A DNA stretch of 64,000 bases from Euptelea pleiosperma (taxonomy: Eukaryota; Streptophyta; Magnoliopsida; Ranunculales; Eupteleaceae): positions 26,622,978-26,686,977 of the forward strand of contig CM068553.1 of assembly GCA_035048495.1 (NCBI GenBank), given 5' to 3'. The position numbers and the translations under genes were made by a program. Position 1 is the first letter of the stretch; each line of letters opens with the position of its first letter. This document shows positions 44,641 through 55,019 of the stretch, piece after piece. The notes below the pieces were generated by a model, which made no database searches, was not told where the DNA came from, and saw only the letters and a list, made by a program, of their open reading frames with translations.

Positions 44641-44789
44641 TCGATCGTGAGGATCCACATGGAGAGGGAACTTCGTCTATGGTTGCTGAGCAATAGCAAT
44701 CAGAGCGCATCCCAGCAAGTCTGGAGCAGACTGCGCCTAGTCGAGAAGATGGGAATGTTTAGTTTGAGCCTAACAGCGTTCCCACGATA

Positions 44790-45770
44790 GAGAAAACTGA
44801 ACAAATCAAACTTGGAACCGAGGAAGATCCAAAGTATACCTTCATCGGGGTTGGTTTATCCATAGAAGAGAAGATATCCTATACTGATTTTCTAAAATCA
44901 TACATAGATGTCTTCGCATGGTTATTCAGCGACATGCCAGGTATTCCTCCAGACATCTCCCGTCATCATTTAAAGGTAGATAATAAATATTTACCTATGA
45001 AACAACGGCCTCGAAGAATCGCTTCCGAGAAGCAGAAGGCTATCTAAGAAGAGATTGATAAACTCTTGACGGCCAGGTTCATCCGAGAAGTTAACAATGC
45101 TCAGTGGTTAGCCAACATAGTGGCTGTACCAAAAAACAATGGAAAAATAAGAGTGTGTATCGACTTCACCCATTTGAACAAAGCTTGTCTTAAAGATTCA
45201 TATCCTTTGCCAAGAATTGATCAACTTGTTGACGCCACCTCGGGATATGAAATCTTATCCTTCATAGATGGTTACTCGGGTTATAACCAGATTCCATTAT
45301 ATGAGCCAGATCAAGAGATGACGGCCTTCACAACTGACAGAGGTGTCTTTTGTTACAAAGTGATGCCTTTTGGCCTCAAGAGTGCAGGAGCCACTTACCA
45401 GCGTCTCGTCAACAAAATGTTCCATGACATGATTGGTGTGACAATGGAAGTTTATATAGACGACATGATGGTTAAAACTCGAACCCGAGAACTTCATCTT
45501 GGGGATCTCGGGAAGACATTTGACCGTCTACGAGAGTATCAAATGAAGCTCAACCCTGCCAAATGCGTCTTTGGAGTAACCTCGGGGAAGTTCTTAGGTT
45601 ATCTCATTACAATATGAGGTATCAAAGCTAATCCCAAGCAGATCAGGGCCTGAACAGAAATGCCATCACCAAAGAACAGGAAGGAGGTCCAGAAGCTAGC
45701 CGGGAGAATAGCCGCATCGCTTCATAGCAAGGTCGTCAGATTGATGCAGACTTTTATTCAAGCTCTTTAG
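44790..45770 (+). pseudogene. reverse transcriptase of Tat/Retand-like element, truncated
   Basis: The RT palm and fingers read DVFAWLFSDMPGIPPDI, then VAVPKNNGKIRVCIDF, SFIDGYSGYNQI, and the catalytic YIDD near 45456. Stops occur at 45045 and 45615. RNase H begins (MPSPKNRKEVQKLAGRIAA) but ends around 45770, where similarity to the family ceases. Integrase is absent. Confidence 0.85.
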
Positions 45771-46987
45771 GGATGTAAATCCTTGCTGATTGTTCTACAG
45801 GGACGTCAATCCTTACTGGAGTACGTTCACACCGTTCTACCAAGAGCTGTCATCTCCCTAACAGTAGGAAGACTAATTCAAATAAAGTGCAAACAAAATA
45901 AATTGTCAATAACAACCAAGATATATATATATGTGGACATTAACTTCGATTAATGTAATTGTATGTATTGTTGCACAGTCTACTAGACTATAAGTCTGTC
46001 GTGTCTCCCAAGTGGTGTACGTGCATGATATTAAAACCATGAATTAAGTAGCTCACATCATGTGGATCAGTTTAAGTTACCCTTCTACTTAAGAAAAATG
46101 ATAACTTTGATGGCAGATATCAAATATCAAAAGAAAGGGAAAAGATACAATAGCCCAATTTCATCAATAATTCTAGTATGATGAGCTACATTGAAAACAC
46201 AATGTTTTGGAAAATCTGGGATCTCCATCTTCTAGACCCTACAATCTATAAATAGCAATGTTGCACAAGTGGAACACATATAGGGTATAAGAACCATTGT
46301 TCAATAGGTTCTGCACAATAGATTTTGTAGACTTAACGTTAACACCATCCAGATGGTTGTAATGATCCATCATATTCTTGTCAAAATTCAAAAACATATG
46401 AGGAAAGGTCTGAACTACTGAATCCATACAAATATCTCATAATTAATGTCCCACTAGAATGTCAACTTTAGGGATAACTCAAGGGTGACCATTGAATGAT
46501 GGTCAATTCAACCCGAGAACCCGATGGGTTGAACCCAACTCAGATTGGAGCATGGATATTCTTTTGACTTTGTCGAGTTGAATCCAAGTGGGCATCTTTT
46601 TATATTCAAATATTATCGGGTTGGATCCAATTTGATCCTAATCAGTTGCGCTGATTTGGGCCCATGTATTGGTATGGATTCAAATCTAGACACTAGTGGA
46701 AGAGGGATCTAAAGTTCCCTTGAACTTCTTAAAGCAAAGTTTTGTATTTGAGTCCCAGATACAACCATTATATACAATGCACTAAATATAAATGTACTAA
46801 TAGTACATTATTCAAAAACATCTAAAAATGTGACAATATTTGCATTTATGTCTTTATGCTACATGTCATATGGTTTGTGTGGGTTACATGTACAAAACCT
46901 TGTTGACAATTAAAATTATCATGACATGTCACATTAATAGGTAACCAATACCCATAAAATCATGCAAAACAATGGAAACACCATGAA
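45771..46987. other. non-coding DNA right of the truncated gypsy element
   Basis: The sequence is A/T-rich. Two similar units (GGGATGTAAATCCTTGCTG and GGGACGTCAATCCTTACTGG) lie at about 45770-45825 and a TA tract near 45923. The stretch 46500-46640 has GGGTTGAACCCAA-like motifs reminiscent of the hAT-like MITE at 6502, too diverged to delimit. No genes were seen. Confidence 0.5.
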
Positions 46988-47988
46988 GAATAGGAATATA
47001 AAGTTGTTAAAATCACACCGATCATGAAAACATTTTTAAATATCGAAACAATTTTATTTGGGCCCATGCAAACCCATTCAGAAAAACCCAATTATAGAGA
47101 TCTATCAGATCAAGCCAAGGGTAAAATTCAAGCTTGTCCCAGGCCGCACTCGGTTTGGGCTTTAATGTCTACCACGTCGGGCGGTCCTGGGCTGGTCATG
47201 ACCAGCACATATTTGTAAAAGAGCCTGCCCATGAGTGATTTCAGGCTTGAATTTGTATTTTCTCATACTAGACTTTGGGTTAGGGGTCTATTTAAAATTT
47301 ACCAAAAGTTACGCCCAGGCTCGTTCCATTTACTCACTTGTACACTGAGAGTAATAGAAAAGATATATAATGGATTCGAGGTCTATCATCCTCAATGGAC
47401 TCTTAAATGGATTATTAGGATCACCCCTTGATTGTACAGATTTCAGCCTATAACCCATACAAGAAATTTTGATTGTCTGGATCTAAAATCATGGGTATGG
47501 CATCCACATCACAGACAAAGCGCTTCATTTGATCCTTAAGTGGACTATTAACACAATCAATGATGACACAAATTTTGCAATGAGACCAATCCAAGAGATG
47601 TCCTAAACTTTTGGACACTTAATATTAATGACCATGCACCCATATTGAAAGATATCCTAAAGCTAATAAACAAACGACAGTAATAAAAGTAAATGGAACC
47701 AACCAAGATGATCACTCATCCCCAAAATCAACCCATTTAAACAATCCTAATTGTCTAATCAATGATCCATTTTTTTTAACCTTTTCACCATTTAAACAAT
47801 CCTAATTGCCCAAAAGAATGTAGTTGATGATTGTATGATTATGTCAAGATCAACCCAACCCGATTTTGTGATAGCTAGGGTTTTGTGACCGGGCGGGTTT
47901 AATGGATGTGTGCCTCACATGGGTAACACGTCCACACTATAGAACATCTAGAGGATTCCCTAGATCCTCGAGTGACGCCTAGGTGTAT
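46988..47988 (+). repeat. tandem duplication, copy 1 (empty site)
   Basis: About 1 kb starting GAATAGGAATATAAAGTTG and ending AGGTGTAT is repeated directly after itself. It contains the uninterrupted string GAGGATTCCCTAGATCC (ATTCC at 47955-47959), which is the empty target of the solo LTR in copy 2. No coding potential was found. Confidence 0.88.
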
Positions 47989-49600
47989 GAATAAGAATAG
48001 TAATATAAAGTTGTTATTAAAATCACATAGATCATGAAAACATTTTTATTTGGACCCCACTCAAACTTATTCAGAAAAACCCAATTATAGAGATCTATTA
48101 GATCAGGCCAGGGGTAAAATTCAAGCTTTTCCCAGGCCATGCTCGGGTTGGACTTTAAGGTCTACCATGCCAGCTGGGCCTGGGCTGGTCATGACCAGCA
48201 CATATTTGTAAAAGAGCCTGCCCATGAGTGATTTTCAGGCTTCAATTTGTATTGTCGCATACTAGACTTTGAGTTAGGGTCTATTTAAAATTTACCAAAA
48301 GTTACGCCCAAGCTCGTTCCATTTACTCCCTTGTACACTGAGAGCAGTAGAAAAGATATATAATGGATTTGAGGTCTATCATCCTCAATGGACTCTTAAA
48401 TGGATTATTAGGATCACCCCTTGATTGTACAGATTTCAGCCTATAAACCATCTAAGAAATTTTGATTGTCTGGATCTAAAATCATGCGTATGGCATCTAC
48501 ATCACAGATAAAGCGCTTCATTCGATCCTTAAGTGGACTATTAACATAATCAATGATGACACAAATTTTGCAATGAGACCAATCCAAGAGATGTCCCAAA
48601 CTTTTGGACACTTAATATTGGTGACCATGCACGCCATATTTTAATCTTTCCATCATGCTTTTCTCTTCTAACCGCCCAAAAGAATGTAATTGATGATTGT
48701 ATGATTATGTCAAGATCAACCCAACCCGATTTTGTGATAGGGTTTTGTAACCGGGCCGGGTTTAATGGATGTGTGCCTCACATGGGTAACACGTCCACAC
48801 TATAGAACATCTAGAGGATTCCTGATATTTGCTCGAAAGTGCTTATTTTAAGCAAGTATCCTTTTAGCGTTATCGCACTCTCCTACTTAAAACTGTTCTA
48901 TTTATCCACTTTTTTACATAAGAGTCTCTTCTGTTGCATAGAACACACTTTTCTGGACGAAATGGTATATTTGCATGCATTAAACACATTTTCGGAAGTT
49001 TAGATATAAAGTCGTTTTGATTAAATCTCATTACGCACTTCTTCTGTCGCAAAAAACACTGATTGGATGATTCTCGAGACTTACGGGCCCACATCGATCA
49101 TGAGAGCCCATTATCAAAGCTTAGAGAGCCAACAGGCTATGATTAGAAGATATGGGCCAAATACGGGATGAACAAGAGGACTAAAGAGCTGGCCCAAAGA
49201 ACGAAGAGAGCGGGAGAGCCAATGACCAAGAGACGGACCAAAATGTTTAAAGCCGCATGAATTGACAAAAAATGATGGTCTGCTCCACTAGTGGAGCGTG
49301 AGGAGGGACACAGTGAAGACCATGGTTCCAGACCCTCTGCTAGTGAATTTCTCTCCATTTTCTGATATTTTCTCTCTCATCTCTCCTAATTCTCTCTCCT
49401 CTCTCTAAAATCTTAATTTTCTCTCTCCTAGCTCTGATCGACTCTCTCTCCTTGACCTATCACCATTATCCATCAAATCCACCTTTCGATCGCCATCTGA
49501 TCTATCCATCTTATGCATCCGACCATCCAATCGTGCCACCGATCATTCGATTATCCATCCTATCACCCACCCGATCTCAATTGTAAAATCTCAATCCCTA

Positions 49601-49746
49601 GGGCGCGTTTGATTGTAGAGAAGTGCCTCAAATGGTTGATTGTGGCTGATTGCGCATAGCTCGATCTTTGAGGAAAAAAATGCATTTTCCTTGATGGGTG
49701 TTTCACGAGAAAAATGCATTTTTCTCCCCTGCGACCAAACGCACCC
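49601..49746. mobile_element. Tourist-like MITE, second copy
   Basis: GGGCGCGTTTGATTG on the left and CAAACGCACCC on the right are inverted, bounded by CTA and TTA. A three-base duplication of the TTA/TAA class and this terminus fit PIF/Harbinger. The position within the L LTR is the same as in the copy at 40351. Confidence 0.72.
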
Positions 49747-49985
49747 TTACCGACGGCATCGCAAAAGGCCCACATCCATCGAGCCTACTCACCCACCTTC
49801 TAGCTCATGGCCAATGCACTCTAGGCCCACGATTTTTAACATTATTCCATGGTCCACTATCCCATTGGCCGACCACTGGCCGACATGTGGCATCATCTCT
49901 TGGCCCAGTGGTCAATCACTCCCATGGCCAAACGGCCCATAAACCTCGAGCCCGAGCCCGCAACCCAGTCATTCATCAATTTAAA

Positions 49986-50011
49986 AATATATATATATAT
50001 ATATATATATT
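49986..50011 (+). repeat. AT microsatellite
   Basis: About thirteen AT units in a row within the solo LTR, likely polymorphic. Confidence 0.9.
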
Positions 50012-50426
50012 ATTAGAAACCGTGGGTTTCTGAGGGAGAACGGTTTCTCCCTTAAAAAGAGGAAAAAAAAAACCCTACAGCCCCCCTTCTCTCAAGAAAA
50101 TTTTTGAAGTGGCGAAAGTTAGAAGCGGCGAAGCAGTGGCCAATCATGTCAAGCCACAATCCCCTAATGTTTTAAAACAAACCCAAAAATGCTTTTGAAC
50201 AGGGACTTGTGGCTTGACGTGATTGGCCACTGCTTCGCCGCTTCTAACTTTCCCCGCTTCAAAAATTTTCTCGGGTCTATCTCTCTTTCTTCTCTTTCCC
50301 CTTCCTTTTTCTTCCTCCCTTCTCCGACGAGCAGTGCCACCTCTTCTTCTCCTTCTCCTTCTCCTTCTTCTTCTTCTCCTTCTCCTTCTTCTTCTTCTTC
50401 TTCTTCTTCTTGGTCTTCTCCCACCG

Positions 50427-50446
50427 GAGTTGCAGGCCTGCAACTC
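50427..50446. repeat. perfect 20-bp palindrome
   Basis: GAGTTGCAGGCCTGCAACTC equals its own reverse complement. It corresponds to the CTGCAACTCCGG palindromes of the other solo LTR. Confidence 0.95.
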
Positions 50447-51887
50447 GGCCGCTAGCTGCTGCTGCTTGCTGCTGGAAAACAGCACCACCTCCATCTCCGT
50501 CACCGGCGTGCAGCACAGCACCTCCATTCTCACTGCTTTCTTCTTCTTCTTCTTCTTCTTCTTCTTCTCTTCTTCCCTTCTACCGTTAGCTCGCCAGATT
50601 GGTTCGTCTTCTCCGGCGAGATCTTTCGGTCACACCACCAGCAACCACCTCTCCTCCCTTCTTCCCCCTTCTCTTCCTTTCTTCTGCTCCTCCTTCTAAT
50701 GCTGCTCCGACAGGCGTTCCATCTCCTAACGGCACCACGTGCTGCAAACGTCGGTTGCCTCCATCTCCGCCACAACCACCGCCATCCACCGTCCACAACC
50801 GTTGCAGCCCTACCAAGGGTCTGGGTAGCGGCTCGATTAGAGCCACCACAACCTGCAACTCCACCTGCTGCTTCTTAGAGAACCGCTGCATCTTCCCCAC
50901 CACTCTCCGGTCATCACCACCAGCAAGGTTTGCTTCACCTCCTTCAGCGCCTCCACCTCTCAACTTGCCCATGCACCTACCTCCCACCTTGCTGCCGCCC
51001 CCTCTCTGTTGCCACAATCAACAGGTTGCTGCCTGCAACCCTATCTACGTTTGACAAAAGAACAGAAAAGAAAAGATCGAGAGGAGGCGCTCCTCCTCTT
51101 CAATACCTCATCACAGCACCAAGGAAGATCCATCAAGCAAAACCTGCAAGAGGCGCCACCGTTAGTTTCTCCCTCCATCTTTGCTCTAGTTTGCACCACC
51201 TGTACGTGGTGCATTCTCACTCGCTGGTGAGCCACCTATGCACACACCCACAGTGCAACACCGTGGGCTATTCCAGCCACCATGACGTTGGATCCTTTCA
51301 TCTCCATCATGTCCCAAACCACCTTCATCAAAGCCCGATCTAGGCTGATGCGATCTCTCCGGTAAGTGGTAAGTTTCTTCGCTTTCTCTCTCTATCCCTC
51401 TCTAGAAATCTCCTTCTATTTCTCTCTCTCTCTAACCCTTTTCTCTCTTTCTCTCTCTCTAAAATCCCGTTTCTCTTACTAGATCTCTCTAGGAAGTCTC
51501 TATTTTTCTCTCTCTAAATCTCATCTCATCTCTCTAGATTTGACTTTATCTCTCTAGATTTTTCTTCTTTAAGTTGATCTTTAGTTTATTTTATTTTCGA
51601 TTCAAGCATTGTAATAGATATTTTGATCACTGAATGATGAAGTTTATTTTTATCTATTATTTCTTGTAATGTTCCGTCATTTCATGTTCTTGATTATGCT
51701 AGTCCGATTAATCCGAGTGCAGATTCGACATTCGACATACCTCCACTGTGCAAAGAAATGCTTAATTTTGCAGGATAAATCTAAGATAAATTACAAATGT
51801 GTTGAAATTAGGGTTTCCGATCCAACGATACGAAAAAAAACTTAGTTTCAATTCCCTAGATCCTCGAGTGACGGCTAGGTATATGAC

Positions 51888-52719
51888 CAAGTAGGAATAT
51901 TTTTTTTTAAAAAAAAACTTTCAAATTTTGGATGTTTGCTTCTTTTTAAAAGATTTCAAAAGCAAAAGAAGAAAATTGTGAAATAATTTTGAGAAACTAT
52001 TAAAGTGGAAACATTGAGTGAACAATATCAATTAGGAAACTTTAGTGGGTGATTGAAAACATTGGAAAATTCTCCTTAGTTGGCAACGTGTAAGTGTAAG
52101 AATAAAGATAACTTTTATGGCCACCGGAAAAAAATATATGAGAAATCATCTATTAGATTTCCAATTAATGGTATGTTAATTACCTTCCTCGGATAAATAA
52201 CGACTCATAATATAGAAACCCTCTTCAATGTGGAGGTGAGAGAAGATGGAAAATCTAAATTAATATAGAAACGGCTAGTGTTGGAAACCTTTTTACATTG
52301 ATAGAAAATACCATTTAACCAAAATGTTTTCCCCCTTCAATCGTTATGCCAAATCCTTAGGAGATCTATTAGGAATCTCCTAAAATTAGAAATCTCACTG
52401 GATCGCTTATGAAGTCAACTAAACCCTGAATTCAAATTTACTGACCACAAATACATAGCACACTTCCCATAGTTACAGACGTACCATTTTAATTGATAGA
52501 CACTTAGAATAAGAAACTCATGTTAGAGACCAAAATGTCTCTATTGACAAAACCCCTTTTAGCTCAAAACGTCTGGACTCAAGAAACCCCATTCAAGACT
52601 AAAAACGTGCCATTCGATTGTGATCCAAATTAGTATCTAAAACTAGCTCTTTTCAAAGCAACATGGAGAACTATTGGTAAGTAAAAGATTTTAGTAACTC
52701 AAGAAACCCTACAATCAAG
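51888..52719. other. non-coding stretch, nothing recognised
   Basis: A/T-rich single-copy-looking DNA without open frames, repeats or promoter signals that I can support. Confidence 0.5.
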
Positions 52720-52882
52720 ATTTTTTTTATTTGCTGATTTATGTATCTTTAAACAATAAATAGGTAAATACTTTTTCAAAGGAGATGGTTGTTGTTCGAT
52801 CTGTGTTGATCCACGCTCAGTTGATTCATGCCTACCCAACCACTGGGAGAAGATGATGAGCAAATTCGTGCTGATAACGTAT
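52720..52882 (-). other. copia PBS and 5' interior remnant
   Basis: On the minus strand, just after the LTR at 52883-53004, comes ACGTTATCAGCACG, a primer-site form of Ale/Retrofit copia elements, then about 140 bp of leader with no gag. The element is cut off near 52720. Confidence 0.6.
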
Positions 52883-53004
52883 TGTGAATATGATGTTATT
52901 TCCATTGAGCTTTGATCCAAATGTTACAAAGTAAAAGTCGATCGTGTAACTGACCCCACATGAGCAGCGGTCAGCCATCGGTTACAACTGTTATATTTAC
53001 TACA
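52883..53004 (-). repeat. copia 5' LTR (Ale-like), minus strand
   Basis: A 122-bp LTR starting TGTAGTAAATATAACAG and ending TTCACA on the minus strand. It shares GTTGTAACCGATGGCTGACC, GTCAGTTA and CGACTTTTACTTT with the LTR at 10925-11046. It belongs to a separate insertion of the same family. Confidence 0.72.
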
Positions 53005-53681
53005 TGGTCAAATTTAAAAAAAAATGGTTAAGGATCAGGGACATGAATTTTGACACAAAATTTCACACCAAAAAATTGTCGGGGGCCAATATATAAATTA
53101 GAAGTTTTGGAATGGGATGATTTATGGTGAAGATTGTCTCTATGGTGAGGAGGTCACCTTCGAAAAAATTCAAATCATTTTGATATTCGTAGCCTGGTTT
53201 ACAAGTTGAAGAATTATGGACTGTCTATGTTTTACCAATAACTTGAAACCCACATTTGATGGGATTAGAAATTTCAAACTAAGCTGATTTTTGTGTAGGG
53301 TTGATTTATATGGTGAGGTGGGCTGAAGGGGTCCGTCTATTGAACCACTACGCACCTCCCCATAGGCAGAATTTTTCAACATAACATCGTGGCAAAGAAA
53401 ACACATCTTAACAGGCAGCAAAACAGCTCAATCAACCAAAACCACAGCTACAACGGCTAGTTGAGTAATCCATTTCAACCGAAGAGAGAACACCCCACCC
53501 ATTCCAGCCCTTATTTTCTTCCTCGAAGCAAGCTATGGCCCATCAAGCCCGATGCTCTCTCCGGCAATCCACGGAAGAGATACAAACATTTTAGGTCTTC
53601 AAAGATAATTAGAGATCAAACTTCCACATGGCATGGGGCACCGTTCAGACCTGTCTTGGACCGAGCATCCAGAAAACCACA
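53005..53681. other. intergenic DNA, no gene recognised
   Basis: An open stretch on the + strand (53461-53688) reads SNPFQPKREHPTHSS and onward. It matches nothing I know, and its end overlaps a MITE. It may be chance. The rest is A/T-rich. Confidence 0.4.
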
Positions 53682-53970
53682 GTTTTAAAAACGGCCATTA
53701 TAACTGATTCGTACCTCCCCGTTACATTATGTACCTTTTTATCGCTCAGAAAATAATGGCCGTTACAACCATTATAAGAACATCTGTTATATCCATTTTT
53801 TTTTTCTGTTATCAAAATTTATTGAAAATGTGAACTTCAAATTTTGAATTTTAGCACCATTTTTTTGTCATTTTCCCATTTTTGCCCGTGCATTACAATC
53901 TGTTATAACGGCTGTTATAACAGAAAAAATGGCAACTCCCCCAGTCCGTTATACCGCCCTTCTAAACCTT
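53682..53970 (+). mobile_element. GTTTAAAC-type repeat, TATAAC variant
   Basis: GTTTTAAAAACGGCC on the left, AAATTTTGAATTTTAGC in the middle and CGCCCTTCTAAACCTT on the right follow the family layout, with GTTATAAC replacing GTTTAAAC. Flanks AGAAAACCA and AGAAACCTT form an imperfect duplication. It lies downstream of the AHL gene. Confidence 0.7.
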
Positions 53971-54490
53971 GCAGAAACCTTAGCTCAATAAAAAAATTTA
54001 GTCCCAACTAAATAAATTTTTTGAGGATACTGCATATAAGAACCTAATGCGGAAGATTCGACCAGCACATTCTTAGTCTCTATACAAACACCAATGTCAA
54101 GAAACAGAGAGAAAAAAGGCTACATTTGCAAGCTAGGAAAATTGTTAGCAGCGAATCAACTCGAAACTGAAGTAAAACACAACAGACTTGGGAAAATGGC
54201 TGAGGTTAAGAGCCCCATGTCATCCAGCTTTAAAATGTGTTCCAAGGTGAGAACGTGTTAGCAACTCAAAGAATGGCAATGGATATTTGGCAGGGGTCCT
54301 TGGAAGCAGAATGCCCCTTACAATCCACTCCCAGCACCCTTCTGTTCAAAGGACACATTCTGTCTGGTAGCGAAAAAGAAAATCTCCTCCAATTATTCTT
54401 CCAATTACTCTGTTAGCATCTGAATCATTATCTACCGGCTATGCAGAACACTAACTAAAGTAAAACCCTCAATCCTTAGTTGGGGAATCT
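53971..54490 (-). other. probable 3' UTR and downstream region of AHL
   Basis: About 520 bp follow the AHL stop on the minus strand. No ORF or repeat is evident. The UTR end could not be placed because no clear poly(A) signal was found. Confidence 0.4.
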
Positions 54491-54787
54491 TCACGCGGGG
54501 TCATGTCTGTGGGGGTTTGCAGAGAAAGAGTTCCCCCAGCCGATAGATGAGTATGCTGACATGCTTTGAATGGATTGGCCAGTGTTGTTGCAGTCTTCAG
54601 AGCCCTGGTTAAGGTGGCTACCAGCCTCATCAGATGATTCACTTGAGGTTCCTTGAGAGGGAGGGCTGCCTGCTGTAGCCGCTGCCCCTAAACCCACCAT
54701 ATGTGGTGGCAGTGCTGACAAAGGCTCTCGTTTCAATAGCTCTGACTTGGGTTTTTTCCCTTCCGCAATGAAGCTGCCCAAGACAAC
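54491..54787 (-). CDS. AHL: AHL (AT-hook motif nuclear-localized) protein, last exon
   Basis: This exon encodes the end of the PPC (DUF296) domain and the Ser/Pro-rich tail. It opens with VVLGSFIAEGKK, the last strand of the PPC fold, and closes with YSSIGWGNSFSANPHRHDPA and TGA at 54491-54493. The acceptor is CTACCAG at 54788-54794. The frame joins cleanly to the exon at 54858. AHL proteins bind A/T-rich DNA as trimers in the nucleus and regulate growth and development. The exact member of the family cannot be told from these exons. Confidence 0.9.
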   Translation of the reverse strand, partial: VVLGSFIAEGKKPKSELLKREPLSALPPHMVGLGAAATAGSPPSQGTSSESSDEAGSHLNQGSEDCNNTGQSIQSMSAYSSIGWGNSFSANPHRHDPA

Positions 54788-54857
54788 CTGGTAGTCCAGT
54801 AATTAATACAAACTACTTAAATGGAACACAGTGAAGGCAAAGAGTCACAAGAGATAC

Positions 54858-55019
54858 CTGTACTGGTGTTGCTGCCATTAGCATCCCCGCCACCCCGCCT
54901 CCCAAAACTCGACCGTCTGAACCCGCCAATGACACGCTCATACCACCAGTCCTGCTGCGGGTGCCACCGCTCTCTGTAAGCAAAAAGGAACCTGATAGAG
55001 AGATGATCTCAAAACGGCC
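54858..55019 (-). CDS. AHL: AHL protein, PPC-domain exon
   Basis: A 162-nt exon of exactly 54 codons encodes GRFEIISLSGSFLL, SGGTRSRTGGMSVSLAGSDG and RVLGGGVAGMLMAATPVQ, the core of the PPC domain. The acceptor GTTCATGCAG precedes it, and the donor GTATCTCT follows at 54850-54857. The 70-bp intron to the last exon is short and typical. The upstream exons (AT-hooks and the GRFEI-preceding part of PPC) are not found in the next 9 kb, so they lie beyond a long TE-filled intron, or the gene is broken. Confidence 0.92.

Larger units (their letters stand above)
38150..45770 (+). mobile_element. Tat/Retand-like Ty3/gypsy element, 3' part lost
   Basis: 5' LTR, PBS, gag, protease and RT are present in order, but RNase H (most), integrase, PPT and 3' LTR are missing after about 45770. 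Gag is split by a solo L LTR (39594-42556). The PBS form and RT sequence (GIPPDISRHHLKV, YIDD) fit the Tat clade. Multiple stops show it is older than the element at 12408. Confidence 0.85.
48823..51850 (+). mobile_element. solo L LTR with TSD ATTCC
   Basis: This 3028-bp sequence starts TGATATTTGCTCGAAAGTGC and ends AAACTTAGTTTCA. It is flanked by ATTCC at 48818-48822 and 51851-51855. The sister copy of the duplication confirms both boundaries. It includes a Tourist-like MITE, an AT microsatellite, a long C/T-rich region with overlapping spurious frames on both strands, and the GTTGCAGGCCTGCAAC palindrome. The end region (GAGTGCAGATTCGACATTCG, TTTTGCAGG) is shared with the LTR at 39594. An AG consensus in TTTTGCAGG may be a splice acceptor. 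Confidence 0.92.
47989..51887 (+). repeat. tandem duplication, copy 2, split by a solo LTR
   Basis: Copy 2 matches copy 1 over most of its length (for example CCCATGAGTGATT, TTGTACACTGAGAG, ACACGTCCACACTATAG). About 130 bp are replaced near 48640-48670. It is interrupted at 48822 and resumes at 51851 with ATTCCCTAGATCCTCGAG. Confidence 0.86.

Noticed and set aside
50144..51343. Open frames on both strands of the second solo LTR, including poly-Arg and poly-Glu stretches
   Set aside because: Simple (CTT)n and (TCC)n sequence read in different frames. It lies inside the solo LTR 48823-51850.
53461..53688. 75-codon open frame near the AHL gene
   Set aside because: No recognisable domain and no splice or promoter context, and its end runs into a MITE. 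Kept only as a note in the intergenic entry.
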